A stretch of DNA of 50,240 bases, from positions 1 to 50,240 of IMG/VR virus record IMGVR_UViG_3300042691_037119. The stretch is one strand, 5' to 3'. Every line of letters begins with the position of its first letter. The first letter of the stretch is position 1. This document shows, in pieces, positions 23,363 through 29,978 of the stretch. Origin of the DNA: a virus. The notes below the pieces were generated by a model. It searched no databases. It was not told the DNA's origin and saw nothing but the letters and a program-made list of their open reading frames with translations. The position numbers were made by a program, and so were the translations under genes.

Positions 23363-23617
23363 TCAGCCCTTCAGAATATCCTCGATCTTCACTCCCAGAG
23401 CCTCGGCCAGCCGCGCCGCCGTGTCCGGGTTTACCCTATACCCATCCCGAATCCGGTTCAGCGTGCGCGACAGGGAGGTTTCGTCCGAGCCTAGTGCGCC
23501 AGTGTGCTTGTTCCGCATGCGCTTCGCGAGCGCCCGGTTGGTCAGCCCGAGCCGCGTGATGATCGCGTCCACGCGCCGGGCCGATACCGCGACGATCCCG
23601 CGAGTCTTGTTCGGCAT
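23363..23617 (-). CDS. XRE-family transcriptional regulator
   Basis: 84 aa from ATG 23617, with AAAGGAAG 3 nt upstream. The helix-turn-helix covers about residues 14-70: AIITRLGLTNRALAKRMR, a loop, then SLSRTLNRIRDGYRVNPDT and AARLAEALGVKIEDIL. This is the Cro/C1-type fold with an unusually long insertion (NKHTGALGSDE) before the recognition helix. It has no cleavable C-terminal domain, so it is more like Cro or a small early repressor. It may bind the boxes at 24535-24654 or the hairpins at 23246-23333. Confidence 0.82.
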   Translation of the reverse strand: MPNKTRGIVAVSARRVDAIITRLGLTNRALAKRMRNKHTGALGSDETSLSRTLNRIRDGYRVNPDTAARLAEALGVKIEDILKG

Positions 23618-23661
23618 CTGCTTCCTTTCGCGCGTTTCCCGCCGCGCCCCGGCTTCCGTTC

Positions 23662-23892
23662 CTACGCGGTCGCGAGCGAGCGATAAGCCGCCTGACTGGT
23701 GTGATTGCGCTCCGGATCGGTTGCGAGGTCGTAGGCGGCTTCGTCTGCGAGCGCTGCGTTGCACGCCTGATTGTAGGCGATCAGCGCGGAGTCGTAGGCG
23801 TCGCGCGCTGCCTTCGTGGCCAGCCACGCATCGTGGCGAACGTTGGCCGACTGAGCCTTGTTCGCGGCGAGAGTCGAAAGAAGATCGTTCAT
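23662..23892 (-). CDS. Small helical protein, 76 aa
   Basis: Ala/Asp/Asn-rich helical protein whose ATG is preceded by GAAAGACCCGACCA. It contains MNDLLSTLAANKAQSANVRH and two further helices. It is probably the first gene transcribed from the TTGACA/TACAAA promoter at 23940-23969. Function unknown. Confidence 0.6.
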   Translation of the reverse strand: MNDLLSTLAANKAQSANVRHDAWLATKAARDAYDSALIAYNQACNAALADEAAYDLATDPERNHTSQAAYRSLATA

Positions 23893-23933
23893 TGGTCGGG
23901 TCTTTCCGGGCGGCCTTGGCTCGCCCTGTCATG
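23893..23933 (-). promoter_or_regulatory. Leader with hairpin and ACCCGACC motif
   Basis: On the minus strand a GGGCG...CGCCC hairpin with inner GCC/GGC pairing and one bulge (23908-23926) begins about 7 nt after the predicted transcript start. GAAAGACCCGACCA then leads straight into ATG. The motif itself lies at 23894-23901. Confidence 0.65.
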
Positions 23934-23939
23934 CTGTTA

Positions 23940-23969
23940 TTTGTAGTGCATTCTTCTGGCGCGTGTCAA
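23940..23969 (-). promoter_or_regulatory. Minus-strand sigma70-type promoter
   Basis: TTGACA (23969-23964) and TACAAA (23945-23940) with an 18-nt spacer, inside the most AT-rich stretch of the neighbourhood. The predicted start near 23933 would transcribe the 76-aa gene, the XRE regulator and possibly the recombination genes downstream. Confidence 0.62.
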
Positions 23970-24007
23970 CCGGTTTTTTTTGCCCGGTCGTCGATTGTTT
24001 CGCTTGC

Positions 24008-24193
24008 TCAGACGGCGAGAAGCGCCAGCGCGGCGTGGTGCTTGTCGCGGCGGGCCGCTTCGAGCGAAGCGCGGGCCGCGAGATACTCCCGCGAGTAGTT
24101 CCCATCTTCGTCGTGCATCTTCCCCTCGCGCCGAATCCGGGCGATCTCGAACGCCCAGAAATCGACTTCGCGCGCGGCGTCATAGTAGCTCAT
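24008..24193 (-). CDS. Small hypothetical protein, 61 aa
   Basis: ATG 24193 follows AAGGACCCGACCA. The protein begins MSYYDAAREVDFWAFEIARI and is helical, with basic and Ala-rich helices separated by HDEDGNYSREY. No family is recognised. Confidence 0.6.
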   Translation of the reverse strand: MSYYDAAREVDFWAFEIARIRREGKMHDEDGNYSREYLAARASLEAARRDKHHAALALLAV

Positions 24194-24275
24194 TGGTCGG
24201 GTCCTTGTGGTCTGGTCTCGTCGTCGGGCGACGGCGAAGGGGCCGGGTCGCGGCCCTATCGTCGGCGTCAGGCGG
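24194..24275 (-). promoter_or_regulatory. Leader hairpin (type 3) and ACCCGACC motif
   Basis: GGGCCG (24240-24245) pairs with CGGCCC (24251-24256) and GACG (24230-24233) with CGTC (24260-24263). The motif follows at 24195-24202, touching the start codon region. The stretch beginning GCCTGACGCCGACG is closely shared with the leader at 30712-30814, about 6.5 kb away. Confidence 0.68.
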
Positions 24276-24464
24276 TCAGACCGCGAATCCGGCGCGGTGC
24301 CAACGGCGGGTGCGGTCGTCCTCGTCGTCGCGTCCGTCCGCATCCGCGAGCGCGAGAAGGGAGCGATACTCGTTGAGCACGTCGTCCGGGGGCAGCGTGT
24401 CGCGATACTGGCGATTCTGGCGCTCAAGTTCGATCAGGCGGCGGCGGGCGGCGGAAGGCGTCAT
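24276..24464 (-). CDS. Small hypothetical protein, 62 aa
   Basis: First gene of the minus-strand operon at this end. ATG 24464 is preceded by GAGACCCGACCA. Helical and highly charged (SAARRRLIELERQNRQYRDT, then DADGRDDEDDRTRR). No family is recognised; the spread of charge suggests nucleic-acid or protein binding. Confidence 0.58.
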   Translation of the reverse strand: MTPSAARRRLIELERQNRQYRDTLPPDDVLNEYRSLLALADADGRDDEDDRTRRWHRAGFAV

Positions 24465-24520
24465 TGGTCGGGTCTCGTTTCCTTGGTCGGGTCTCGGGGT
24501 CGTCGCCCCGTGCCAAAGTA
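24465..24520 (-). promoter_or_regulatory. Operon-head leader: -10 box, 5-prime hairpin, double motif
   Basis: On the minus strand TACTTT (24520-24515), preceded by TGCA, may be a -10 box. The predicted start then falls at a CGGGG/CCCCG hairpin (24495-24510). ACCCGACC follows twice (24485-24492 and 24466-24473). The -35 region is poor. The same order (promoter, end hairpin, two motifs) is seen at 31178-31260. Confidence 0.55.
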
Positions 24521-24534
24521 TGCAGCACGCACCA

Positions 24535-24654
24535 TGCCAACACTTGCCAACACTTGTTGCCATGATCGGCGATATTCGTGCCAGGCCAACGGCGTTAAAA
24601 AATGGGTAACGGGTAGCCGCTTGCACGTCGCCAGTGGGTAGCGGATTACCCATT
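24535..24654. promoter_or_regulatory. Divergent control region with direct and inverted boxes
   Basis: TGCCAACACT occurs twice in tandem (24535-24554) near the minus-strand start. AATGGGTAA (24601-24609) and TTACCCATT (24646-24654) form a 9-bp inverted repeat, with two more GGGTA boxes between at 24611-24615 and 24636-24640. Placed between divergent operons, these look like operators for one or two of the phage HTH proteins (23363-23617 and 24720-24938). Binding is inferred. Confidence 0.58.
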
Positions 24655-24683
24655 GGGCCGGATTCGCATCCAAAAATCGTGGC

Positions 24684-24711
24684 TTGACTTTCGGAAAAGA
24701 ACCCTTATGCT
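24684..24711 (+). promoter_or_regulatory. Plus-strand promoter, probably leaderless transcript
   Basis: TTGACT (24684-24689), a 16-nt spacer and TATGCT (24706-24711). The expected start at about 24718 is only two bases before the ATG at 24720, and there is no Shine-Dalgarno sequence, so the message would be essentially leaderless. It drives the replication operon. Confidence 0.65.
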
Positions 24712-24719
24712 GTCCACCC

Positions 24720-24938
24720 ATGGAAACGAACCCGAACCCCAAATACCTCACCACGTCCGAAGTCGCGCGCCTCCTGCGCGTCACCCCAACCATGGTCCGC
24801 ATCTGGGTCAGGTGCGGCATGCTCAACAAGATCGTGCGCGGCGCGTTCTTGGAGTCCGACGTGCTCGCCTTCATCGCCAAGCACCGCGCCGATTCCGAGT
24901 CCAAGGCCAAGCCCGGCCCCAAGCCGAGGGACGCATGA
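24720..24938 (+). CDS. Helix-turn-helix protein (MerR/excisionase-like)
   Basis: 72 aa. KYLTTSEVARLLRVTPTMVRIWVRCGML is a helix_turn_helix_17/MerR-type unit (TxxEVAxLLxVxxxxVRxWVxxG), followed by a DVLAFIAKH segment that closes the winged fold. The C-terminus is a Lys/Pro/Ala tail. In temperate phages this fold serves as excisionase or regulator; no integrase is seen, so a regulator of the divergent region upstream is more likely. The stop overlaps the methyltransferase ATG. Confidence 0.82.
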   Translation: METNPNPKYLTTSEVARLLRVTPTMVRIWVRCGMLNKIVRGAFLESDVLAFIAKHRADSESKAKPGPKPRDA

Positions 24939-26050
24939 TCCACCACGGCGAATGCCTCGAGACCATGCGGGGGATGGCGGACGCGAGCGTGGATGCGGTC
25001 GTGACGGACCCCCCGTTCTTCAACGTGGTCTCCGCCGATTGGGATCGCCAGTGGGCGTCGCGCGCGAAGTTCCTCGCGTGGTTCGGCGAACTGGTGACGG
25101 AATGGCATCGGCTGATCCGACCGAACGGGAGCCTCTACGTCTTCGCCTACCCGCGCATGGCGGCGGCGGTCGAGACCGTCATCGGCGAGAAGTTCAACGT
25201 GCTCAATCAGATCGTCTGGCGCAAGACCGGGCATGCAGGCAAGCGAAACAAGACGACGAACCAGCGTGCATTCTGGCCGGCGACCGAGCGCATCGTGTTC
25301 GCGGAACACTTCGGCGGCGACAACATGGCGCGCGGGCTCTCGACCTACGCCGCGAAGTGCGACGAGGCTCGCGCGTTCGTTTTCGAGCCGTTGCGCGCCT
25401 ACCTCGTCGGGGAGATGGAGCGGGCCGGATGGGACAAGGGCAAGGTCAACGCCGCTTGGCGAGCGGAGCGCGGGGGCAACGGCGGCATGGCCGGCCACTG
25501 GTTCAGCCGCTCGCAGTGGGAACTGCCGACGGCGAAGAATTACGAATGGCTTCGCGGGCTCTTCAACGGTGACGGGGCCGACCACCTTCGGCGGGAGTAC
25601 GAGGACCTTCGGCGGGAGTACGAGGACCTTCGGCGGGAGTACGAGGACCTTCGGCGGGAGTACGAATCGCTCCGCAGGCCGTTCGCCGTCTCTCGCGCGG
25701 TTCAGTGGGAAGACGTTTGGGAATTCGCGCCGGTCCAACGCTATCCCGGCAAGCACACCTGCGAGAAGCCCGACGCGCTCATGCGGCACATCGTCGCGTC
25801 GTCCACTCGACCGGGCGCGCTGATACTCGACCCCTTCGCCGGATCGGGCGCGACCGGAGTCGCCGCGCTGTCCCTCGGGCGCCGCTTCGTCGGAATCGAG
25901 AAGGACGCACACTGGCACGGCGTCGCGTCCGAACGATGCGCCGCCGTCGAGCCCGAACCGGCGAACCATTCGGAACCGCCGAAGAGTTCGCGCCGCCCCC
26001 GAGCGCGCATCGCCGCGCCCGACATGTTCGCGACCGGAGGACTGGAATGA
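24935..26050 (+). CDS. DNA adenine methyltransferase with heptad repeat insert
   Basis: 371 aa. TDPPFF (24-29) is the catalytic motif and DPFAGSGATG near residue 299 the SAM site, in beta order like the 15433-16413 enzyme. Residues 218-245 are four copies of LRREYED (last one LRREYES), encoded by 21-bp repeats, forming a charged helix between the methylase core halves; I recall similar variable repeats in other phage methyltransferases. The last 40 residues are Pro/Arg-rich. Likely protects phage DNA against host restriction; target unknown. Coupled by ATGA overlap to the genes on both sides. Confidence 0.87.
   Translation: MIHHGECLETMRGMADASVDAVVTDPPFFNVVSADWDRQWASRAKFLAWFGELVTEWHRLIRPNGSLYVFAYPRMAAAVETVIGEKFNVLNQIVWRKTGHAGKRNKTTNQRAFWPATERIVFAEHFGGDNMARGLSTYAAKCDEARAFVFEPLRAYLVGEMERAGWDKGKVNAAWRAERGGNGGMAGHWFSRSQWELPTAKNYEWLRGLFNGDGADHLRREYEDLRREYEDLRREYEDLRREYESLRRPFAVSRAVQWEDVWEFAPVQRYPGKHTCEKPDALMRHIVASSTRPGALILDPFAGSGATGVAALSLGRRFVGIEKDAHWHGVASERCAAVEPEPANHSEPPKSSRRPRARIAAPDMFATGGLE
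25586..25669 (+). repeat. Four 21-bp tandem repeats in methyltransferase gene
   Basis: Three identical copies and a fourth with changes in the last two codons. Being a multiple of three, loss or gain of units keeps the frame. It encodes heptads of a charged helix. Confidence 0.95.
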
Positions 26051-27504
26051 GCGTCAAAGACGTGCTCGACGCGGCGCATACGGTGAACGCGCCGACCAAG
26101 CCGCCCACGACCACCAATCTGGAAGTCGAGCGCGGAACCATCGGCGGACTCCTCGCCGCGCCCGAATACTGGCACGCGGTCCGCCGCGCCCTCGGCCCCG
26201 CCGTGTCCGACAACCATTCCCACGCGATGGTTGACGGTCGCCCGCGCAAGCCTGCAACGCGAACCCCGATCTTCTCCTCCCCCGCCAATCAGACGATCTT
26301 CGAGGCGCTGCGCGACCTCGCCGACGCGGGCCATTCGCCCGACGAGCTGACCCTTTCCGCCGAACTCGAACGGCTCGGACGCCTCGAAGCTGCCGGCGGA
26401 TCGCTCTACATCCTGTCCCTGCCCGAGGAAATCCTCGTTCCGCGCTACGTCGTCGAATACGCGGCGATCCTCGCGCGGCTCTGGCACAAGCGCGAAACCG
26501 CGCGGCTCATGACTGCCGCCGTCCAGGCCGTATTCGCATCCGACGATCCCTCGCGCGCGCTGCGCGTCCATCTCGACGGGCTTTCCTCCCTGACCATCGG
26601 CGACGAGCCGCCCCAAACGATCGGGCTGGCCGTCGCCGCTCGCCGCGAGGAGCTGCGCGCCGGTCCCGCCCCCGCGATCCAGACCGGCTGGCCTAGCATC
26701 GACAAGGCGACGGGGGGAATCCGCCCCGGCCAGATTTGGACGTTCGGCGCGCGCTCCGGCGTCGGCAAGTCCATCGCCCTCCTTCACGTCGCGTTGCGGC
26801 TCGCGACCTCGGGCTATCGCGGGCTCTACATGTCGCTGGAAATGTCGCCCGGAGAGCTGGCCGACCGCGCAATCGCGAACGTGGCTGGAGCACCCCTCGA
26901 CCGGCTGCGCGATCCTCGCGGCGACGTGGACACGCTCGAACGCATCGACCGCGCGGCGAACATCCTCGCCCGAACCCCGCTCGCCCTCATGAGCGCCGAA
27001 TCCTCCATCGAAGCCCTCGTTGCGCGCGTTCGCGACGAGCATCGCCGCGCCCCCCTCGCTTTCGTCGTCGTCGATTACGTTCAGCTTCTGACCTGCGAGG
27101 CTCGCACCGCGAACCGCGTTGATGCGCTGTCCAACGTCACGCGCGGCCTGAAGATTCTGGCGATGACGACCGGGCTGCCGATCCTCACTGCCGCGCAGCT
27201 CAACCGCGAGGGAGTCAAGGCTGGCGCACCCCCCGACCTCACCAATTTCCGCGAGTCCGGCTCTATCGAGCAGGATACGGACGTGGCGATCTTCCTCCAC
27301 GAACCCCCCCTGGAAGGTGCCGCTCCGGCCGATCCCGCGACCATCGGAATGCGCGTCGCCAAGAGCCGCAGCGGCCACGCTACGGGCTGGCTTTCCTACT
27401 GGCGGCATGGCTCCCTCTCGCGCCTCAATGAAGCGGTCAACCCGACCGACGGCGGGCCTGTCCCGTTCGTCGCCGATCCCCCCAAGGCCACCAAGGCGCG
27501 CTAA
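26047..27504 (+). CDS. Replicative DNA helicase, DnaB type
   Basis: 485 aa. The N-terminal domain (about 20-160) with LEVERGTIGGLLAAPEYW matches the DnaB N-terminal fold. The RecA-like core has GARSGVGKS (234-242, Walker A with K241), YMSLEMS (E265), VVVDYVQLL (Walker B, D343), AAQLNREG and FRESGSIEQDTDVAIFL. It should unwind DNA at the phage fork, loaded by the initiator encoded next. A non-standard insert, about residues 52-78 (SDNHSHAMVDGRPRKPATR), sits in the N-terminal domain. The start overlaps the methyltransferase stop. Confidence 0.92.
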   Translation: MSVKDVLDAAHTVNAPTKPPTTTNLEVERGTIGGLLAAPEYWHAVRRALGPAVSDNHSHAMVDGRPRKPATRTPIFSSPANQTIFEALRDLADAGHSPDELTLSAELERLGRLEAAGGSLYILSLPEEILVPRYVVEYAAILARLWHKRETARLMTAAVQAVFASDDPSRALRVHLDGLSSLTIGDEPPQTIGLAVAARREELRAGPAPAIQTGWPSIDKATGGIRPGQIWTFGARSGVGKSIALLHVALRLATSGYRGLYMSLEMSPGELADRAIANVAGAPLDRLRDPRGDVDTLERIDRAANILARTPLALMSAESSIEALVARVRDEHRRAPLAFVVVDYVQLLTCEARTANRVDALSNVTRGLKILAMTTGLPILTAAQLNREGVKAGAPPDLTNFRESGSIEQDTDVAIFLHEPPLEGAAPADPATIGMRVAKSRSGHATGWLSYWRHGSLSRLNEAVNPTDGGPVPFVADPPKATKAR

Positions 27505-27605
27505 AAGCATTGCCGAATCTGTGTCCTTGGCGCATACAGTGTTCCGCACACTATCCGACACGGTGTCACACACCGTGCGGCAAAATCAGCCCCGGAGAGA
27601 AGAAC
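27505..27605. promoter_or_regulatory. Gap with palindromic CACGGTG repeats before initiator
   Basis: CACGGTGT (27559-27566) and ACACCGTG (27570-27577) form a near-perfect palindrome; AGTGT and ACACT flank a second small hairpin just upstream. CACGGTG recurs twice inside the initiator gene (about 28090-28135). A weak TTGCCG/CATACA promoter with a 17-nt spacer (27510-27538) may precede the gene. Candidate binding sites for the initiator. Confidence 0.42.
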
Positions 27606-28424
27606 ATGGCCGCCAAGTACCGCAAGGTTGACCCCCGCATCTGGTCCGACGAGCGCTTCGCGGCCTTGTCCACCAACGGAAAGCTCGCCGTGCTCTACGT
27701 CCTCACCTGCCCCGAGATGAACCGGATCGGGCTCTTCCGTCTGTCCGTCGCGACGGTCGCCGAAGCCATCTCCTCGGGCGATTCCAACTCGAAAAATTCT
27801 CTTTCTAGCGCAAAGCTGCGCAAGATTCGCGTCGAAATCGAACGCGCTTTTTTCGAGTTGGGCTGGGAGCTTGACACCAAGCTCCGCCTGATCTATCTGC
27901 CCAACTGGTGGCGCTACAACCTTCCCGATAACCCCGACGCCATGAAGGGAGCGCTTCGCGACCTCGAAGACATCCCCCGCTGCGCGCTGCGGACCGCCTT
28001 CGAGACCAATACCAAGCACCTCGGGAAGGGGTCCAAGGCCGTTCTTCTCGCGGTAACCGGACGCTGCGAATCGGACTGTCATGCTCCGGAACACGGTGTG
28101 GGCAGTGGTGGGGGAGGAAGTGTCTCGCACGGTGAGGCACACAAGGGGGGACATCAGAAGCAGGAGCAGAAGCAGGAGCAGGATGGGGCACTAGCCCCAT
28201 ACTGCGAAGAGGCGCGCGCGGGGGGTCAGCCCCGCTTCGCCGAAGTCAAAGAGGAATGCAAAGTCAAAGAGGATGACAAGGCGGCCAAGGCCTGGCCGCC
28301 GGTTCCGCCCCCCGTCGAGGAATTCGTCCCTCGCCTCGACCCGAACTCGCCCATCGCGAAAGCAATGCGAAATCCCGAATCCAGCGAAGCTATCGCGCTT
28401 CGGGCCGCTGGCGTCATCCCCTAG
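27606..28424 (+). CDS. Phage replication initiator / helicase loader
   Basis: 272 aa with GGAGAG 8 nt before the ATG. YRKVDPRIWSDERFAALSTNGKLAVLYVLTCPEMNRIGLFRLS is the conserved N-terminal winged-helix start of phage replication proteins of the replisome-organiser type. LIYLPNWWRYNLPDNPDAMKG closes that domain at about residue 115. Residues about 155-195 are a His/Gly/Gln low-complexity linker and the C-terminal 60 residues are acidic, then Pro-rich. It probably binds the origin and loads the upstream DnaB-like helicase. As in lambda O, the linker-coding DNA might itself hold origin repeats. Confidence 0.8.
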   Translation: MAAKYRKVDPRIWSDERFAALSTNGKLAVLYVLTCPEMNRIGLFRLSVATVAEAISSGDSNSKNSLSSAKLRKIRVEIERAFFELGWELDTKLRLIYLPNWWRYNLPDNPDAMKGALRDLEDIPRCALRTAFETNTKHLGKGSKAVLLAVTGRCESDCHAPEHGVGSGGGGSVSHGEAHKGGHQKQEQKQEQDGALAPYCEEARAGGQPRFAEVKEECKVKEDDKAAKAWPPVPPPVEEFVPRLDPNSPIAKAMRNPESSEAIALRAAGVIP

Positions 28425-28556
28425 CAGCCCCGGGAAGGGGCCATATCCTCGCGCTGCGGGACTTTCGCCCCCATACTCGCGTCAATAGGCACCCCCCTAC
28501 TAAAAAACGCCGCTACGGTCAAATGCCGCCCAAGGACTTGACATGGCGGAAAAGAG
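28425..28556 (+). terminator. GC hairpin after the replication operon
   Basis: GCCCC-GGGAA-GGGGC begins 2 nt after the initiator stop. There is no T-run directly after it, so it may be an attenuator or a 3-prime stabiliser. The rest of this stretch holds no gene that I can support; it includes TAAAAAA near 28500 and an isolated TTGACA at 28538-28543. Confidence 0.4.
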
Positions 28557-28593
28557 AACGCCCCGGACAGCCGTTTCAGGCCGCCGGGGCGTT
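28557..28593 (-). terminator. Terminator between convergent operons
   Basis: AACGCCCCGG (28557-28566) pairs perfectly with CCGGGGCGTT (28584-28593). On the minus strand it lies 23 nt after the last stop and is followed by CTCTTTTCC, a usable T-rich tract; on the plus strand the tract is weaker. It would end the minus-strand small-gene operon. Confidence 0.7.
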
Positions 28594-28615
28594 GTTCAGT
28601 CCGTCGTGAGGCGGT

Positions 28616-28897
28616 TCAGACTCCCAGCCGCGAGCGAATCGCGGTCTCGTGGCCGGGAAGCGCCAGCCGCCAGCCGTTCGGACTCGTCTCGAACGCACGG
28701 CCATCGCCGTCGATTCCGACGCATCGCGTGTAGCCGCGAAGGCCGGGGACGACTCCCAGCCTCGCGTAGCGGACGAGATACACATCTTCGCGGGTGTGCG
28801 AAGGGACGCCGGGGAAGGAGGCGGCGACCTTGCGGGTTCCGTTCTCGAAGAGCGTGCCGTCTTCGGCGACGCCGATGCAGTTTGCGGGGGAAGTCAT
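28616..28897 (-). CDS. Hypothetical protein, repeated beta-unit type, 93 aa
   Basis: ATG 28897 has CGGAG 9 nt upstream and the ACCCGACC motif further up. Two similar halves can be read: CIGVAEDGTLFENGTRKVAASFPGVP and CVGIDGDGRAFETSPNGWRLALPGH, each C-x-G-x-x-x-D-G-x-x-F-E. That implies an internal duplication of a small beta unit. No family is recognised. Last gene of the operon. Confidence 0.6.
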   Translation of the reverse strand: MTSPANCIGVAEDGTLFENGTRKVAASFPGVPSHTREDVYLVRYARLGVVPGLRGYTRCVGIDGDGRAFETSPNGWRLALPGHETAIRSRLGV

Positions 28898-28971
28898 GGC
28901 TTTGCTCCGTTGGTCGGGTCGGGGGTGATCCGGAAGCCTCTGGGCCGCCGGGGCGCTTCGGTCGGGTTGTC
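28898..28971 (-). promoter_or_regulatory. Leader with two ACCCGACC motifs and a hairpin
   Basis: Motifs at 28960-28967 and 28912-28919. GAAGC (28933-28937) can pair with GCTTC (28955-28959). Unlike most copies, a separate CGGAG ribosome-binding site lies between the last motif and ATG. Confidence 0.58.
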
Positions 28972-29211
28972 CTACGCCATGAGTAGGACGGCGTAGCTGA
29001 TCGTCTTCAATGCATCGCGCATTTCGGCCTCGCTCATCGTGTCGATGGTGGCGCTGATGCGGATGCGCGTCTCACGGCGGCGCTTCACACGATCCGCCGG
29101 GGTGTCATCGTCGAGGCACATCGCGCGACATTCCGCGAGCTGCTCGATGATCTCGTCGGCGGTGGTGAACTCGGGGAGCTGTTCGGCGCTGCTGGTGATC
29201 GTGGCGTTCAT
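28972..29211 (-). CDS. Small hypothetical helical protein, 79 aa
   Basis: ATG 29211 with ACGGAG about 10 nt upstream and the motif above it. Helical: FTTADEIIEQLAECRAMCLD and a basic RVKRRRETRIRISATIDT segment. No family is recognised. Confidence 0.58.
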   Translation of the reverse strand: MNATITSSAEQLPEFTTADEIIEQLAECRAMCLDDDTPADRVKRRRETRIRISATIDTMSEAEMRDALKTISYAVLLMA

Positions 29212-29304
29212 GGTTCGTTCTCCGTCGGTCGGGTCTCATTCGGCGGCGGGGCCGCTCCGAAGGCCCCTCACTCTCGCGAGGGGCTATCGGAGGGGTCTCG
29301 CACC
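29212..29304 (-). promoter_or_regulatory. Leader hairpin (type 2), nested stems
   Basis: Inner stem GCCCCTC (29263-29269) with GAGGGGC (29278-29284); outer stem CTCCGA (29255-29260) with TCGGAG (29287-29292), 13 bp in all. The motif is at 29227-29234. The CCGATAGCC and GGCCTTCGG blocks are shared with the 30345-30441 leader. Confidence 0.66.
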
Positions 29305-29532
29305 CTACGCGCGGGGGAACGGGTTGAACGTGCCGGTTTCGGCCCTACGAAGGACCGCACGGAGCACGCCGGATTCGGCCACTCCGCCGCGCGCCGATTC
29401 GATCTTGCCCGTGATGCGTCCGTTGACGACGTGCGCGAGCTCAAGGCTCTGGTAGCGAGTCGGCCCCGCGTTGAGATAGCGGGCGTGCTGGATGTACCGG
29501 GCGCTTGCGAGGAGGATGCGGAACTTGCTCAT
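29305..29532 (-). CDS. Small hypothetical protein, 75 aa
   Basis: ATG 29532 preceded by GGAGACCCGACCA. Begins MSKFRILLASARYIQHARYL, followed by strand-like LELAHVVNGRITGKI and a basic helix. No family is recognised. Confidence 0.58.
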   Translation of the reverse strand: MSKFRILLASARYIQHARYLNAGPTRYQSLELAHVVNGRITGKIESARGGVAESGVLRAVLRRAETGTFNPFPRA

Positions 29533-29614
29533 TGGTCGGGTCTCCGGTCGGTTTGGATTTGGTCTCGTCAGCGGGCGCCTTACGCCCGGACGCCCCGAAG
29601 GGCGTTTCGACCTG
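29533..29614 (-). promoter_or_regulatory. Leader hairpin pair (type 1, copy A)
   Basis: Stem 1 ACGCCC-TTCG-GGGCGT on the minus strand (29590-29605) carries the very stable UUCG tetraloop. Stem 2 CGGGCG/CGCCCG lies at 29572-29588. Then come CTGACGAGACCAAA and the motif (29534-29541), ending at ATG. Compare copy B at 29897-29978. Confidence 0.75.
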
Positions 29615-29896
29615 CTACGCCTCGCGACGGACGCTCGCCCCGGCGATGAGCACGTCGTTGCAGTCGGCGATGTCCCGCTCGGCTTCCGCGATGTCGGCCC
29701 GAAGCCCCTCAATCGCGGTGTAGCACGCATCCTGCTCGGCGTTGTCGTCCTGGTCGATTCCTGCGGCGACGCGCTGATTCGCGCGCTCAAGGCGCGCCGT
29801 CCACTTCGCGAGCAGGTCGCTCGCGTCGCAGTGGCGCTCCATCGCGTCGGCCTTGAGCCCGTAGGCATCATCGCGAGTCATCTGGAAAGACATCAT
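29615..29896 (-). CDS. Hypothetical coiled-coil protein, 93 aa
   Basis: Two ATG codons in a row (29896 and 29893) follow AAAGAGACCCGACC. Long helices: MERHCDASDLLAKWTARLER and IEGLRADIAEAERDIADCND. The second resembles in style the ARRDIAGYQEDI helices of the 22.3-22.8 kb pair. Function unknown. Confidence 0.58.
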   Translation of the reverse strand: MMSFQMTRDDAYGLKADAMERHCDASDLLAKWTARLERANQRVAAGIDQDDNAEQDACYTAIEGLRADIAEAERDIADCNDVLIAGASVRREA

Positions 29897-29978
29897 GGGT
29901 CGGGTCTCTTTCGCGTTGGTTTGGTCTCGTCAGGCGGCGCTTGACGCCGCGACGCCCCGAAGGGCGTTTCGACCTGGG
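29897..29978 (-). promoter_or_regulatory. Leader hairpin pair (type 1, copy B)
   Basis: The UUCG hairpin (29952-29967) is identical to copy A. Stem 2 is GCGGCG/CGCCGC (29934-29950): relative to copy A the two outer pairs have swapped C-G to G-C and G-C to C-G, so pairing is kept while sequence changes. The motif is at 29898-29905. Confidence 0.75.

Noticed and set aside
24720-24938. Excisionase implying an integrating prophage
   Set aside because: The fold fits, but there is no integrase gene or recognisable attachment site, so a regulatory role is the safer call.
28543-28986. Plus-strand frame of 147 codons after the replication operon
   Set aside because: Runs across the terminator hairpin and opposite the 93-aa minus-strand gene, which has the leader motif and a ribosome-binding site; the product is Arg/Ser-rich and unnatural.
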